From Niallia sp. FSL W8-0635 (lineage in GTDB: Bacteria > Bacillota > Bacilli > Bacillales > Cytobacillaceae), in NCBI RefSeq assembly GCF_038007965.1, contig NZ_JBBOYD010000001.1:598501-662500 (forward strand): a DNA stretch of 64,000 bases, written 5' to 3'. The notes beneath the pieces were generated by a model. That model was not told the DNA's origin and did no database searches. It saw nothing but the letters and a program-made list of their open reading frames with translations. Below are positions 18,404 to 26,279 of this stretch, piece after piece. The position numbers were made by a program, and so were the translations under genes. The stretch's first letter is position 1. Every line of letters starts with the position of its first letter.

Positions 18404-19596
18404 AAAGAATCGGTGTCTTTCTATGTATATTAAGCTGCTTATTTCTATTAACGGGGTGTTGGGATAGAAAAGAATTATCAGAAATTAAATTAGTAGCAGG
18501 GATGGCGATAGATAAAGGGGAAGATGGAAAATATAAAGTGACGGTAGAGGCGTTGAATGCTGCGGAATTAAATACCCAAACTGCTGCTGGAAATGCCCCT
18601 ACCGTTGTGGAAGGGATTGAGGGTGATTCCATTTCTGAAATTACCCATCTTTTTAATGAGTATTACGCACAGTTTCTAATCTTTTCTCATATGAAAGTGT
18701 TAGTTATCAGTGAAGAATTAGCAAGCGCAGGGACACTTGACTTTATTGACTTTTTAGAAAGAAATAGAGAGGTAAGAGATGATTTTAACATTATTATAGC
18801 TAAAAATGGAAAAGCAGAAGATATTCTAAAAGTGACTGCCCATTATAGAAAGGCATCTTCTTTAAAGCTATCTCCACAATTGGATCATTTGTTGGAGGAC
18901 TGGGGAGGGGACCCAGGAATGAACATAATCAATTTTATCTCCGAACTAAATTTGGAAGGAAAAGAACCAGTGCTTGCTACTGTACGGTTAAAGGGAGATG
19001 TAGAAAAAGGAATGAGCATGGAGAATATTAAGAAGGTAACTCCTGATGCGATTGTAGCGGTAGATTCGCTGGCAATTTTTAAAGAAGGTAGGTTGGTAGG
19101 TTTTCTTAGTTTAGAGGATGCGAGGAACTATTTATGGGTAAGAAATAAGTTAAAGACAACTTCTTTATCTATTGAATGCAAACAAGGAGACTATAGCGCT
19201 ATTCGTGTAACAGAGTCACAAACAGAAGTAACATCTAAGTGGAAGAACGATAAGCCTTCTATTCGTGTGAAAATAAAAGCTGAAGGATTTATTGAAGGGA
19301 CACAATGTTATAAAAGTGTGGCAGAGCTAGGTACGATTGCAAAATATGAACAGCTAATAAATAAAACTTTTTCAAAAAAAATAATGGATACTATTACGAA
19401 AGTTCAACGACAATACCAATCAGATATCTTTGGATTCGGAGAAACAATGAGAAGACAGGATTTTCATTCCTTTATGAAGGTAAAAGATAAGTGGGATGAA
19501 GAATTTGCAAAAGCAGATGTAAAAGTAGATATAGACTTTGTTCTTAGAAGGTCTGGAATCCGTTCTAAAAGCTTCTTAACAGAAACGGAAAAATAA
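18400..19596 (+). CDS. Spore germination receptor C subunit, lipoprotein (GerAC family)
   Basis: Outer-face lipoprotein of the spore inner membrane that completes the germinant receptor. The signal peptide ends in the lipobox LLTGC (Cys at residue 21) followed by WDRKEL, the hallmark of GerAC proteins. The body carries the N-terminal and C-terminal GerAC domains, with the GFGETMRRQDFHSF motif near residue 345. It has 398 residues, normal for the family. The start is GTG at 18400, overlapping the A-subunit stop (GTGA). It is the last gene of the operon, and a terminator-bearing repeat element follows. Confidence 0.94.
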   Translation: MKRIGVFLCILSCLFLLTGCWDRKELSEIKLVAGMAIDKGEDGKYKVTVEALNAAELNTQTAAGNAPTVVEGIEGDSISEITHLFNEYYAQFLIFSHMKVLVISEELASAGTLDFIDFLERNREVRDDFNIIIAKNGKAEDILKVTAHYRKASSLKLSPQLDHLLEDWGGDPGMNIINFISELNLEGKEPVLATVRLKGDVEKGMSMENIKKVTPDAIVAVDSLAIFKEGRLVGFLSLEDARNYLWVRNKLKTTSLSIECKQGDYSAIRVTESQTEVTSKWKNDKPSIRVKIKAEGFIEGTQCYKSVAELGTIAKYEQLINKTFSKKIMDTITKVQRQYQSDIFGFGETMRRQDFHSFMKVKDKWDEEFAKADVKVDIDFVLRRSGIRSKSFLTETEK

Positions 19597-19608
19597 TAAA
19601 TAGACTAA

Positions 19609-19787
19609 AAGGTTGAGACATAGGTATTCGAATCATAGACAAACCCGAAAAATCATATGATATGTGATTCTTCGGGTTTTTAATCGTTTATAAAAGGCGG
19701 CTTCTTATGAAAAAGCATTCTTTATTTAAGAGCTAAATTAGAGATTGTTCGTCTTTACAAATCGGCTATTTAATTTTGTCCCAACCT
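19609..19787. repeat. Intergenic element with GGTTGAGACATA/TTGTCCCAACC ends, copy 1
   Basis: A stretch bounded by GGTTGAGACA (19611-19620) and the roughly complementary TTTGTCCCAACC (19775-19786). A second element with matching ends lies at 33707-33980 (GGTTGGGGGACA and TTTTTGTCCCAGTC). Both contain an internal terminator hairpin and sit at operon ends. The interiors are not otherwise alike beyond short stretches. They look like members of a dispersed non-coding hairpin family. Confidence 0.6.
19641..19682 (+). terminator. Terminator of the germination operon
   Basis: AAACCCGAA (19641-19649) pairs with TTCGGGTTT (19671-19679), with inner pairing AATCA/TGATT, followed by TTTTA. It lies inside the bounded repeat element. 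Confidence 0.9.
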
Positions 19788-19908
19788 GCGACTTTTTAGG
19801 ATTAGCCGTTTCTAAGACTAAAGTTGTAGAGGAAAATCAAGCTAAGGCATGTTATGAAAAAAACACGATAAAGGTAACATAGTAGATAAGAAAGGAGCGA
19901 AACATAAA

Positions 19909-20259
19909 ATGAAAAAATTTGGTTTGTTTTTTATTGGAGCAGCAGCTTCTATTATCCTTTTATCACAGATAGGTCCACTACTAGGGTTAGTTATTAGTGC
20001 AGCCATTCTTTATTTCGCCTTTAGGCAATTTGTAAAGGCGACGAGTACAGCTGGCAGAATAGGGTGGGGGATAGCTGGAGTCATTATGCTTATCATTACT
20101 GCAAGTAACCTTCCAGCAATCATTGGATTGGTAGCCGCTTATATATTGTATCTTGTTTATAAAAAATGGAATAACAACAAACAATCTATTATTACAAAAA
20201 AATCATCTGATGACCCTTTTCAAAATTTTGAAAAGCAGTGGTCAGAACTAAATAAATAA
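19909..20259 (+). CDS. liaI: LiaI-like small membrane protein
   Basis: A 116-residue membrane protein with two pairs of hydrophobic segments (about residues 5-37 and 48-82) and a charged C-terminal tail. It is the presumed membrane anchor for the PspA-like protein encoded next, as LiaI is for LiaH in B. subtilis, in the response to cell-envelope antibiotics. AAAGGAG precedes the ATG. An ACTAAAGT element at 19817-19824 resembles the ACT-N2-AGT half-sites described for LiaR/VraR regulators, but this is weak evidence. It forms a two-gene unit with liaH. Length and topology fit LiaI; sequence identity in this family is low. Confidence 0.72.
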   Translation: MKKFGLFFIGAAASIILLSQIGPLLGLVISAAILYFAFRQFVKATSTAGRIGWGIAGVIMLIITASNLPAIIGLVAAYILYLVYKKWNNNKQSIITKKSSDDPFQNFEKQWSELNK

Positions 20260-20278
20260 GGTAAGGAGAGGAATTAGC

Positions 20279-20929
20279 GTGACGAATTTATTAGAAAGAA
20301 TGAAAAATACTGTATTGGCTGATATAAATAATTTATTAGATAAGAAGGAAGAAAAAAATCCACTTGCTCTTTTAAATCAATATGTAAGAGAATGTGAAAA
20401 AGAGACAGATAAAGTAAAAAAATTAGTGGAAAGACAATATAAATTAAAAGAAGAGTTCGTAAAAGAACTACATCAAGCAGAAGAGATGGCAGAAAAGAGA
20501 AAAAGACAGGCGGAGGTTGCTAGTAAAGCAGGAGAAGAAGAGCTTTATTCCTTCGCTCAGCAAGAACAAGCTCATTATGAAGAAAGAGTAGTACGCTTAA
20601 ATGAGTCGTTGAAAAATACTGAGCAGCAATTGCATGAAATCGAAACTAAATATATGGATATGAAGCATAAATTAAAAGACATGAAGATACGTCAAATGGA
20701 GCTAATGGCAAAGGAAAATACAACAAAAGCAAACCATACGATGAATAAAGTATTAGAAGAAAAACAAGCAAACCCAACAAATCAAGCACGCTTTACTGAA
20801 ATGGAAGAATATATTGAAAAACTAGAGAAAAAGATAAATACAGAATACTATAAACAAACAATGGATGAAAAATTAGCAGCTTTAGAGAAAGATATGCTAA
20901 AAAAAGAAGATGACTCCATTTCTTTATAA
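20279..20929 (+). CDS. liaH: LiaH, PspA/IM30-family envelope stress protein
   Basis: A cytosolic coiled-coil protein that forms large assemblies and protects the membrane under cell-wall antibiotic stress. Nearly the whole 216 residues are helical with heptads (for example KKLVERQYKLKEEFVKELHQAEEMAEK), and the N-terminal NLLERMKNTVLADINNLLDK is the PspA signature amphipathic helix. The start is GTG at 20279 with AAGGAGAGG upstream. It lies 19 bases after the LiaI-like gene. A terminator at 20950 closes the liaIH unit before liaFSR, so the effector genes can be induced without equal read-through into the sensor genes. Confidence 0.92.
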   Translation: MTNLLERMKNTVLADINNLLDKKEEKNPLALLNQYVRECEKETDKVKKLVERQYKLKEEFVKELHQAEEMAEKRKRQAEVASKAGEEELYSFAQQEQAHYEERVVRLNESLKNTEQQLHEIETKYMDMKHKLKDMKIRQMELMAKENTTKANHTMNKVLEEKQANPTNQARFTEMEEYIEKLEKKINTEYYKQTMDEKLAALEKDMLKKEDDSISL

Positions 20930-20949
20930 AAAAATGGTATCCTAAAAGA

Positions 20950-20978
20950 GGCTGGAGCTACAAAAGCCAGCCCTTTTT
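20950..20978 (+). terminator. Terminator between liaH and liaF
   Basis: GGCTGG (20950-20955) pairs with CCAGCC (20967-20972), followed by CTTTTT. The remaining gap to 21219 holds no gene and no promoter I can define with confidence. Confidence 0.8.
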
Positions 20979-21219
20979 ATTTTTGATATAGACAAAAAAG
21001 AAAGAATTAAATAAAAATTTCAAAGATTGTTTTTAATAAATTATGTAGGTAACCAGGTTGTAAAACGGTTGATTGGAGCGGAAAGCAACCTACTCATTCA
21101 CGTATACTGTCATTTTTAGTCTGTCTTAATTTAATGATTTAGTATTAGCCAGTTATTTTTTGTGGGGAGAATCAATCAAATTTTCACCAAAATAAAACAA
21201 AGAAGGGAGAGAATAGCCA

Positions 21220-21954
21220 ATGTTTAAACAACTAAAAGGTCAATATGCAAATTGGGTGTATGTGGTTGGAGGGTTTTTATTATTAGAACTCTTTGTCTTT
21301 AATCCAGGACTAATCTTTTCCCTTCTTGTTTCGATTGGCATGATGTATATAGCAAAGAAATCATTACAAGGTGGAATCGGAAAAATCCTTTTCTGGGTCG
21401 GTTTACTGCTTTTAATCGTTAGTATTCTAAATATGGTTACCGTAAAAATAGTTTTATTAACGATTCTTGCCTATTATCTTTTTCAATTATTCCAAAAAAA
21501 GAACACTACGGATGTAATTAAACCAATTATTAAAGATAAAGAGACTGAAGCGCCTACGGAAGAGCCAATATTAAAGAAAAAGGCCTTATTTACTAATTCA
21601 TTCTATAATCGCAATATTACGCCAGATCATGTTTATGAATGGAATGATATTAATATTCAATGTGGAATTACGAATACTATGGTTGATCTTAGCTATACCG
21701 TTTTGCCAGAAGGAGAAACGGTTATCATGATTAAAAATATTGTAGGAGATGTAAAGCTATATATTCCTTATGATATGGAAATTAGCATCAATCACTCTAT
21801 TTTATTCGGTTCTTATCAAATATTTGGCGAAGTAGAAGAGAATGTATGGAATCAAAACGTAAGTATACGGACTGCTCATTTTGATCATGCAGAGACAAGA
21901 GTAAAAATATTTACTTCCTTTATTGCTGGTAGCTTAGAGGTGAAAAGAATATGA
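21220..21954 (+). CDS. liaF: LiaF, membrane inhibitor of the LiaRS system
   Basis: A membrane protein that keeps the LiaS kinase in its phosphatase state without stress. It has three or four N-terminal hydrophobic helices (about residues 10-90), a Lys/Glu/Pro-rich linker, then the soluble LiaF C-terminal domain of beta-strands (WNDINIQCGITNTMVDLSYTVLPEG and VKLYIPYDMEISINHS). It has 244 residues, as expected. GAAGGGAGAG precedes the ATG. It overlaps liaS by four bases. No liaG-like gene lies between liaH and liaF, unlike B. subtilis. Confidence 0.93.
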   Translation: MFKQLKGQYANWVYVVGGFLLLELFVFNPGLIFSLLVSIGMMYIAKKSLQGGIGKILFWVGLLLLIVSILNMVTVKIVLLTILAYYLFQLFQKKNTTDVIKPIIKDKETEAPTEEPILKKKALFTNSFYNRNITPDHVYEWNDINIQCGITNTMVDLSYTVLPEGETVIMIKNIVGDVKLYIPYDMEISINHSILFGSYQIFGEVEENVWNQNVSIRTAHFDHAETRVKIFTSFIAGSLEVKRI

Positions 21955-23015
21955 GTATTATTACGAGACAAATCTTATGGGGAGTATGCACATCCCTTCT
22001 TTTACTTGTATTCTTTTCTATTTGCTATTTAGTCGCTTTTCCTCCAGAAAACTGGAGCGATTTGTGGGAAAAAGAAGTAATGGATGTCCCGTTTGTTTTA
22101 TTTTTAGCAAGTGTCGATATTTCTTTAGGTATTCTAATTGGTTATTTATCCGGTTTTTCCTGGAAAAAACAAATTCGTTCCATGGAACAAGTATTATATA
22201 CAATGGATAAAATGGAGTATCGTCCTGTTGAGCCAATTGGCTCAACAGAGGAATTACAAGCATTAAGCTATAAAATGATTCAATTGCAGAATCAATTAGT
22301 AGAACAAACGAAGCTTTCTCAAAAGCTTGTCAATGAGAAAGCAGAAGATCAAGAAGTAAAGGTTCAAAGTATCATTATTGCAGAAAGAAATAGGTTAGCA
22401 AGAGAGCTGCATGATTCGGTTAGCCAGCAATTATTCGCGGCATCCATGCTATTATCAGCTATTAATGAAACAAGACCGAAGACAAATGATCAGGAATCAA
22501 GGCAGCTTCAGTTAGTGGAGGAAACGATTCAACAGTCTCAATTAGAAATGAGAGCTTTATTGCTTCATTTACGACCAGCTGCATTAAAAGGGAAATCGTT
22601 AAAAACAGGAATTATTGAATTATTAAATGAGCTGCAGCAGAAGGTGACGTTGGAAATAGAATGGAAATTAGAAGATATTGACTTGGATAAAGGAATAGAA
22701 GATCATCTTTTTCGAATTCTTCAAGAATCTGTTTCTAATACATTAAGACATGCAAAGGCTAATTTGTTAGAGGTTCAGCTCATTCAAAGAGAAGCATTTG
22801 TTATTTTGCGCATAATAGATGATGGTGTTGGCTTTAATGTGGAGAAAAGAAAGGCGGGCTCTTATGGACTTCAAAACATGCATGAAAGGGCTGCGGAAAT
22901 TGGCGGAGTGTTAAAGCTAATTAGTTTAGAAAATAAAGGTACACGCTTGGAAGTAAAGGTTCCGATGTTGGAAAGGAAGGAGGATATAAATGATAAGAGT
23001 ATTACTGGTGGATGA
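21951..23015 (+). CDS. liaS: LiaS sensor histidine kinase
   Basis: Membrane histidine kinase of the NarL-partner (HisKA_3) class. Two membrane helices (about residues 12-30 and 48-69) flank a very short outside loop, so sensing probably goes through LiaF. A HAMP-like linker follows, then the H-box [15 protein letters not shown] with the phosphorylated His at residue 154, an N-box [11 protein letters not shown], and a G-box DDGVGF. It has 354 residues. Its 3' end overlaps liaR by 26 bases. Order and overlaps liaF-liaS-liaR are as in B. subtilis. Confidence 0.94.
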   Translation: MSIITRQILWGVCTSLLLLVFFSICYLVAFPPENWSDLWEKEVMDVPFVLFLASVDISLGILIGYLSGFSWKKQIRSMEQVLYTMDKMEYRPVEPIGSTEELQALSYKMIQLQNQLVEQTKLSQKLVNEKAEDQEVKVQSIIIAERNRLARELHDSVSQQLFAASMLLSAINETRPKTNDQESRQLQLVEETIQQSQLEMRALLLHLRPAALKGKSLKTGIIELLNELQQKVTLEIEWKLEDIDLDKGIEDHLFRILQESVSNTLRHAKANLLEVQLIQREAFVILRIIDDGVGFNVEKRKAGSYGLQNMHERAAEIGGVLKLISLENKGTRLEVKVPMLERKEDINDKSITGG

Positions 23016-23622
23016 TCATGAAATGGTACGTATTGGCGTTTCCTCATATTTATCTGCTCAAACAGATATTGAAGTGGTGGGAGAAGCGGAAAATGGTAGC
23101 AGAGCAGTAGAGCTTGCACTCGAGTTAAAACCAGATGTCATTTTAATGGATTTAGTAATGGAAGAAATGGATGGAATAGAAGCAACGAGACAAATAGTAG
23201 AAGCATGGGAGGATGCAAAGATCATTATTGTCACTAGTTTTCTTGATGATGAGAAAGTCTATCCTGCTTTACAGGCTGGTGCTACAAGCTATATGTTAAA
23301 AACATCGAAGGCAAGCGAAATTGCGAGAGCCGTCCGTGAAACATTTCAAGGTCAAATTGTTTTGGAACCAGAAGTAACCGATAAAATGATGACAAAGATG
23401 CGGGAAAAGAAAGTGGCACCGCTACATGAAGAATTAACCGCACGAGAAATGGAGATTCTTCTATTGATGGCAGAGGGAAAAAGCAACCAGGAAATTGCCG
23501 ACCAATTATTTATTGCTTTAAAAACGGTAAAAACACATGTTAGTAATATACTAAGTAAACTACAAGTTCAGGATCGAACCCAGGCAGTTATTTATGCCTT
23601 TAAGCATTCTCTTGTAGAATAA
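22990..23622 (+). CDS. liaR: LiaR response regulator
   Basis: A NarL/FixJ-type DNA-binding response regulator. The receiver domain has acidic pocket residues D8 and D9, phospho-acceptor D54 ([13 protein letters not shown]), and the conserved Thr and Lys (VTSF, LKTS). The C-terminal LuxR-type helix-turn-helix covers about residues 145-205 ([26 protein letters not shown]). It has 210 residues. The ATG at 22990 lies within the end of liaS, with GGAAGGAGGA just upstream. It is expected to activate the liaIH unit upstream. Confidence 0.95.
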   Translation: MIRVLLVDDHEMVRIGVSSYLSAQTDIEVVGEAENGSRAVELALELKPDVILMDLVMEEMDGIEATRQIVEAWEDAKIIIVTSFLDDEKVYPALQAGATSYMLKTSKASEIARAVRETFQGQIVLEPEVTDKMMTKMREKKVAPLHEELTAREMEILLLMAEGKSNQEIADQLFIALKTVKTHVSNILSKLQVQDRTQAVIYAFKHSLVE

Positions 23623-23659
23623 GCATGGCAAACCCTTTGATACAACGCGAATAAATCCC

Positions 23660-23679
23660 TTAATCAAACGTTTGATTAA
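23660..23679. promoter_or_regulatory. Perfect 20-bp palindrome (operator candidate)
   Basis: TTAATCAAACGTTTGATTAA is identical to its reverse complement. It sits between liaR and the ykvU-like gene. The centre resembles LacI/TetR-type operators but does not match the catabolite-repression consensus. No dedicated regulator is nearby. Confidence 0.5.
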
Positions 23680-23721
23680 TACATTTCTCTCTCTTCTATT
23701 AAAGAAAAAGTCAATCTAGGA

Positions 23722-23750
23722 AAATATTTTTCGAACTTGTCTCATATGAT
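23722..23750 (+). promoter_or_regulatory. Candidate sigma-E promoter for the ykvU-like gene
   Basis: AAATATT (23722-23728), a 14-base spacer, then CATATGAT (23743-23750) is close to the mother-cell sigma-E consensus (KMATATT, 14-15 bases, CATACAHT). It lies about 75 bases before the chosen ATG. It fits a sporulation role for the downstream gene, but it is inferred from consensus only. Confidence 0.45.
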
Positions 23751-23823
23751 GATAAAGAAGAGAAAAATAAACACACATCTTTTACTAATTATGTTTGTGG
23801 AAGATAGATTGAGGGAGAGATTC

Positions 23824-25149
23824 ATGAGTTCATTTTACAAAGGGACCTTCTTATTAATTGTTACAGCGTTTTTTGGCGAATGTATTGAATTCATCATTAA
23901 TATGGTAATGGCAAGGGAACTTGGAGAACATGGACTAGGCCTATTCATGACAGTGCTGCCTACTATTTTTCTCATCGTTCTACTGGCTACCTTTGAGTTA
24001 CCAACATCTATTTCAAAATTTATTGCAGAGAAAGATTCGAAGTACCATTTGTCTATGCTTCAGCAAGTGCTTAAGTGGACCATTATATTTACTATTTTTC
24101 TAACAATCATCGCATCTATCATCATACCTTTTATTCCTATTTTCAATTCCTATCATCCATTCTTAAAGTGGCTAGTTATTCTCCTACTGCCGATTATTTC
24201 CTTCACCTCTATTGCAAGAGGATATTTTATGGGAAAACAGCAGATGGGGAAAATTGCAGCTTCTAATTTTTTGAAAAAAATCATTCAGCTCGGGTTATTA
24301 GTCTTTTTATTTCAGTGGTTTTCCTTTGACTTAAATACCTCTGTATTAATTGCTTTTTTTACAATTGTCGGAAGTGATACAGTCGTATTACTATACTTAA
24401 TGCATATGTTTTTCGTACAATTTCAACGGATTAAAAAAGGGAAAAATGAAACCATGAATGGAAAGGTCATTTGGAAAGATTTATTATCCGTTTCTATTCC
24501 GACTACCGGTCTACGAATCTTTCACGCTTTGACTCATGCAATCCAGCCTTTTTTAATTAAGGGAGCGTTAGTTGCATCAGGTATTACGGCAGCGAACGCA
24601 ACGGAGCAGTATGGAATGCTTGCTGGGATAGCGATGACGATTGGATTTTTTCCAGCCTTCATTTCCCATAGCTTTATGACAATGCTGATACCGACCGTTT
24701 CAAAAGCATATGTTCAAAGAGACTATACAAAGCTGCAGAAACTATTACAACAGGTCATGATTATAACAGCAATCTACGGAACAATAGCTGTTGGGATATT
24801 TTATTTTTATGCGGATACATTAACAATGACCTTTTTTCATTCCACTCAGGCAGCGATAATTGTACAGCTTCTATGGCCATATTTTTTACTTCATTACTTT
24901 ACGATTCCAATGCAAGCATACTTAATTGGATTAGGGTTGTTAAAGGATGCGGTTTTTCATAGTATTTGGGCCACTTCCTTTTCCTATGCTGCGATATATT
25001 ATCTAGGGTCTTTAAGTCAGCTTCAAATGAGTGGAATTGCGATTGGGATGAATTTGGGAGCAGTTATTTTAGCGTCGTTACATTATTTAACGATATGCAA
25101 AAAAATTGGGATTTCCATATGGCTGACACCAATAAATAAACTGCCTTAA
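23824..25149 (+). CDS. ykvU: SpoVB/YkvU-like MOP-superfamily membrane protein
   Basis: A polytopic membrane protein of the MATE/Wzx (MOP) exporter superfamily with 12-14 helices in 441 residues. Wording such as FFGECIEFIINMVMARELGEHGLGLFM, IARGYFMGKQQMGKIA and VSIPTTGLRIFHA is close to YkvU, the sporulation paralogue of the lipid flippase SpoVB. An upstream in-frame ATG at 23737 would add 29 polar residues without a ribosome binding site, whereas GAGGGAGAG precedes ATG 23824. A sigma-E-like promoter lies upstream. The transported substrate is unknown; a peptidoglycan-lipid role in spore cortex formation is inferred from the family. Confidence 0.82.
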   Translation: MSSFYKGTFLLIVTAFFGECIEFIINMVMARELGEHGLGLFMTVLPTIFLIVLLATFELPTSISKFIAEKDSKYHLSMLQQVLKWTIIFTIFLTIIASIIIPFIPIFNSYHPFLKWLVILLLPIISFTSIARGYFMGKQQMGKIAASNFLKKIIQLGLLVFLFQWFSFDLNTSVLIAFFTIVGSDTVVLLYLMHMFFVQFQRIKKGKNETMNGKVIWKDLLSVSIPTTGLRIFHALTHAIQPFLIKGALVASGITAANATEQYGMLAGIAMTIGFFPAFISHSFMTMLIPTVSKAYVQRDYTKLQKLLQQVMIITAIYGTIAVGIFYFYADTLTMTFFHSTQAAIIVQLLWPYFLLHYFTIPMQAYLIGLGLLKDAVFHSIWATSFSYAAIYYLGSLSQLQMSGIAIGMNLGAVILASLHYLTICKKIGISIWLTPINKLP

Positions 25150-25173
25150 AAAATTTTGAAAAAAGTGTAGGGA

Positions 25174-25210
25174 TTCGCATATTGCGAAACGTTAATTAAG
25201 TAGAATCGTA
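25174..25210 (+). promoter_or_regulatory. ECF-type promoter overlapping a perfect dyad
   Basis: GAAAC (25186-25190) and CGTA (25207-25210) are separated by 16 bases, the spacing and sequence expected for sigma-M/W/X/V-type ECF promoters (AAC-N16-CGT). The sequence TTCGCA-TAT-TGCGAA (25174-25188) is a perfect 6-3-6 dyad that runs into the -35 element and could be an operator. The promoter lies upstream of the sigma factor gene, so autoregulation is likely. Confidence 0.7.
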
Positions 25211-25237
25211 AAAAAGGGAAGGGGAAAGAGAAAGAAA

Positions 25238-25795
25238 ATGGAATCCCTATTAGATAAAACAAATATAGCGGGAAATCAAGAGGATTTATTTGAACAAGTA
25301 GTGAAAGAATATGGGAAATCAATTTATATTTATATACTATCTCTTGTTAAACATAAAGAATTAGCAGAGGATTTGTATCAGGAAGTATTAATTTCTGCAT
25401 ATACATCATTTGGATACTTCGAGGATGTTCAGAAAGTGAAAAGCTGGTTATATAAAATTGCGCTTAATAAATGTAGAGATTATTGGAGAAAAGAAAAAAA
25501 ATCGAAGAAATTTTGGGAAGAGTCTGTTTATACATATGCGAGAGACACTTCTGTTGAACTGGAACCAGAGGAAACATTAATGAACAAATGGGAGAAGGAA
25601 GAAATGATTGATACATTAGAAGAACTACCTAATATGTATAAAGAGCCTTTACTCCTATTCTATTATCATAATCAAACATTAGTGGAGATTAGTAATCATA
25701 CAAAAACACCGTTATCCACAGTGAAAACAAGAATGAAACGAGCGAAGGATCAATTGAAGCCAAAGGTCATGAATAAAAAAATTGCTTATTTATAA
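25238..25795 (+). CDS. ECF-family RNA polymerase sigma factor
   Basis: An alternative sigma factor with only regions 2 and 4. Region 2 is seen as ELAEDLYQEVLISAYTSFGYF with KSWLYKIALNKCRDYWRK; region 4 as LEELPNMYKEPLLLFYYHNQTLVEISNHTKTPLSTVKTRMKRAKDQLK. It has 185 residues. GAAGGGGAAAG lies upstream of the ATG. An ECF-type promoter directly upstream suggests that it activates itself. Unlike most ECF factors, no anti-sigma gene follows: the next gene is on the opposite strand. It could be B. subtilis SigM-, SigV- or SigY-like, but I cannot assign a name. Confidence 0.92.
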   Translation: MESLLDKTNIAGNQEDLFEQVVKEYGKSIYIYILSLVKHKELAEDLYQEVLISAYTSFGYFEDVQKVKSWLYKIALNKCRDYWRKEKKSKKFWEESVYTYARDTSVELEPEETLMNKWEKEEMIDTLEELPNMYKEPLLLFYYHNQTLVEISNHTKTPLSTVKTRMKRAKDQLKPKVMNKKIAYL

Positions 25796-25816
25796 AATAA
25801 ATTTTGAATCAATGGA

Positions 25817-25833
25817 GGGAGGGAAATCCTCCC
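25817..25833 (+). terminator. Weak hairpin after the sigma factor gene
   Basis: GGGAGG pairs with CCTCCC around a five-base loop, but only short T stretches follow. It lies between convergent genes. Confidence 0.5.
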
Positions 25834-25896
25834 CCAATTATCCGATTTTAGTATTCCATAATAGTCGAAAGATTAACCCATCTGATAGAAATGGAC

Positions 25897-26154
25897 TTAA
25901 GTTTCTGCTAGTTTATTTCGCTGCTTGTTATAGTAATGCACAGAATACATAGCACCTTCATTTACCATATTGTTGTCACCTATATCATCTGGAGCTGGAT
26001 TTCCTGCTTTAGAAAGTAAATCTTCTTTTTGCGTAGAATTGAATTTGTTTTTAAAGCGATTAAGCATGTCTTTTCCTTTATGTGTAAAAAGGAAAAAGCT
26101 TCCCACTCCTGCCCCGATGATTGCAAAGGTACGCATTGAATTTTTTCCAAACAT
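25897..26154 (-). CDS. Small membrane-anchored protein, unknown
   Basis: An 85-residue protein with one N-terminal hydrophobic segment (RTFAIIGAGVGSFFLFT, about residues 8-24) followed by a charged, YtxH-like helical stretch (HKGKDMLNRFKNKFNSTQKED) and a polar C-terminal part (NPAPDDIGDNNMVNEGAMY). On the minus strand GGAGGGA lies about five bases before the ATG, a strong ribosome binding site. I do not recognise a named family. It is a single gene, convergent with the sigma factor and divergent from the CorA-like gene. Confidence 0.7.
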   Translation of the reverse strand: MFGKNSMRTFAIIGAGVGSFFLFTHKGKDMLNRFKNKFNSTQKEDLLSKAGNPAPDDIGDNNMVNEGAMYSVHYYNKQRNKLAET

Positions 26155-26279
26155 GAGAGAATCCCTCCTAATTTTTTTCTAGTCCTTCTAGTTTCATTCT
26201 ATTCTTTATTTACCCCATTTTAAGTTTTACAAACTCTGTTCAGGGAATAATAATAGAAAAGCTAGTTAGGGGGATTCAA

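Noticed and set aside
23660..23679. Catabolite-responsive (cre) site
   Set aside because: The palindrome reads TCAAACGTTTGA where cre needs TG...CA flanks.
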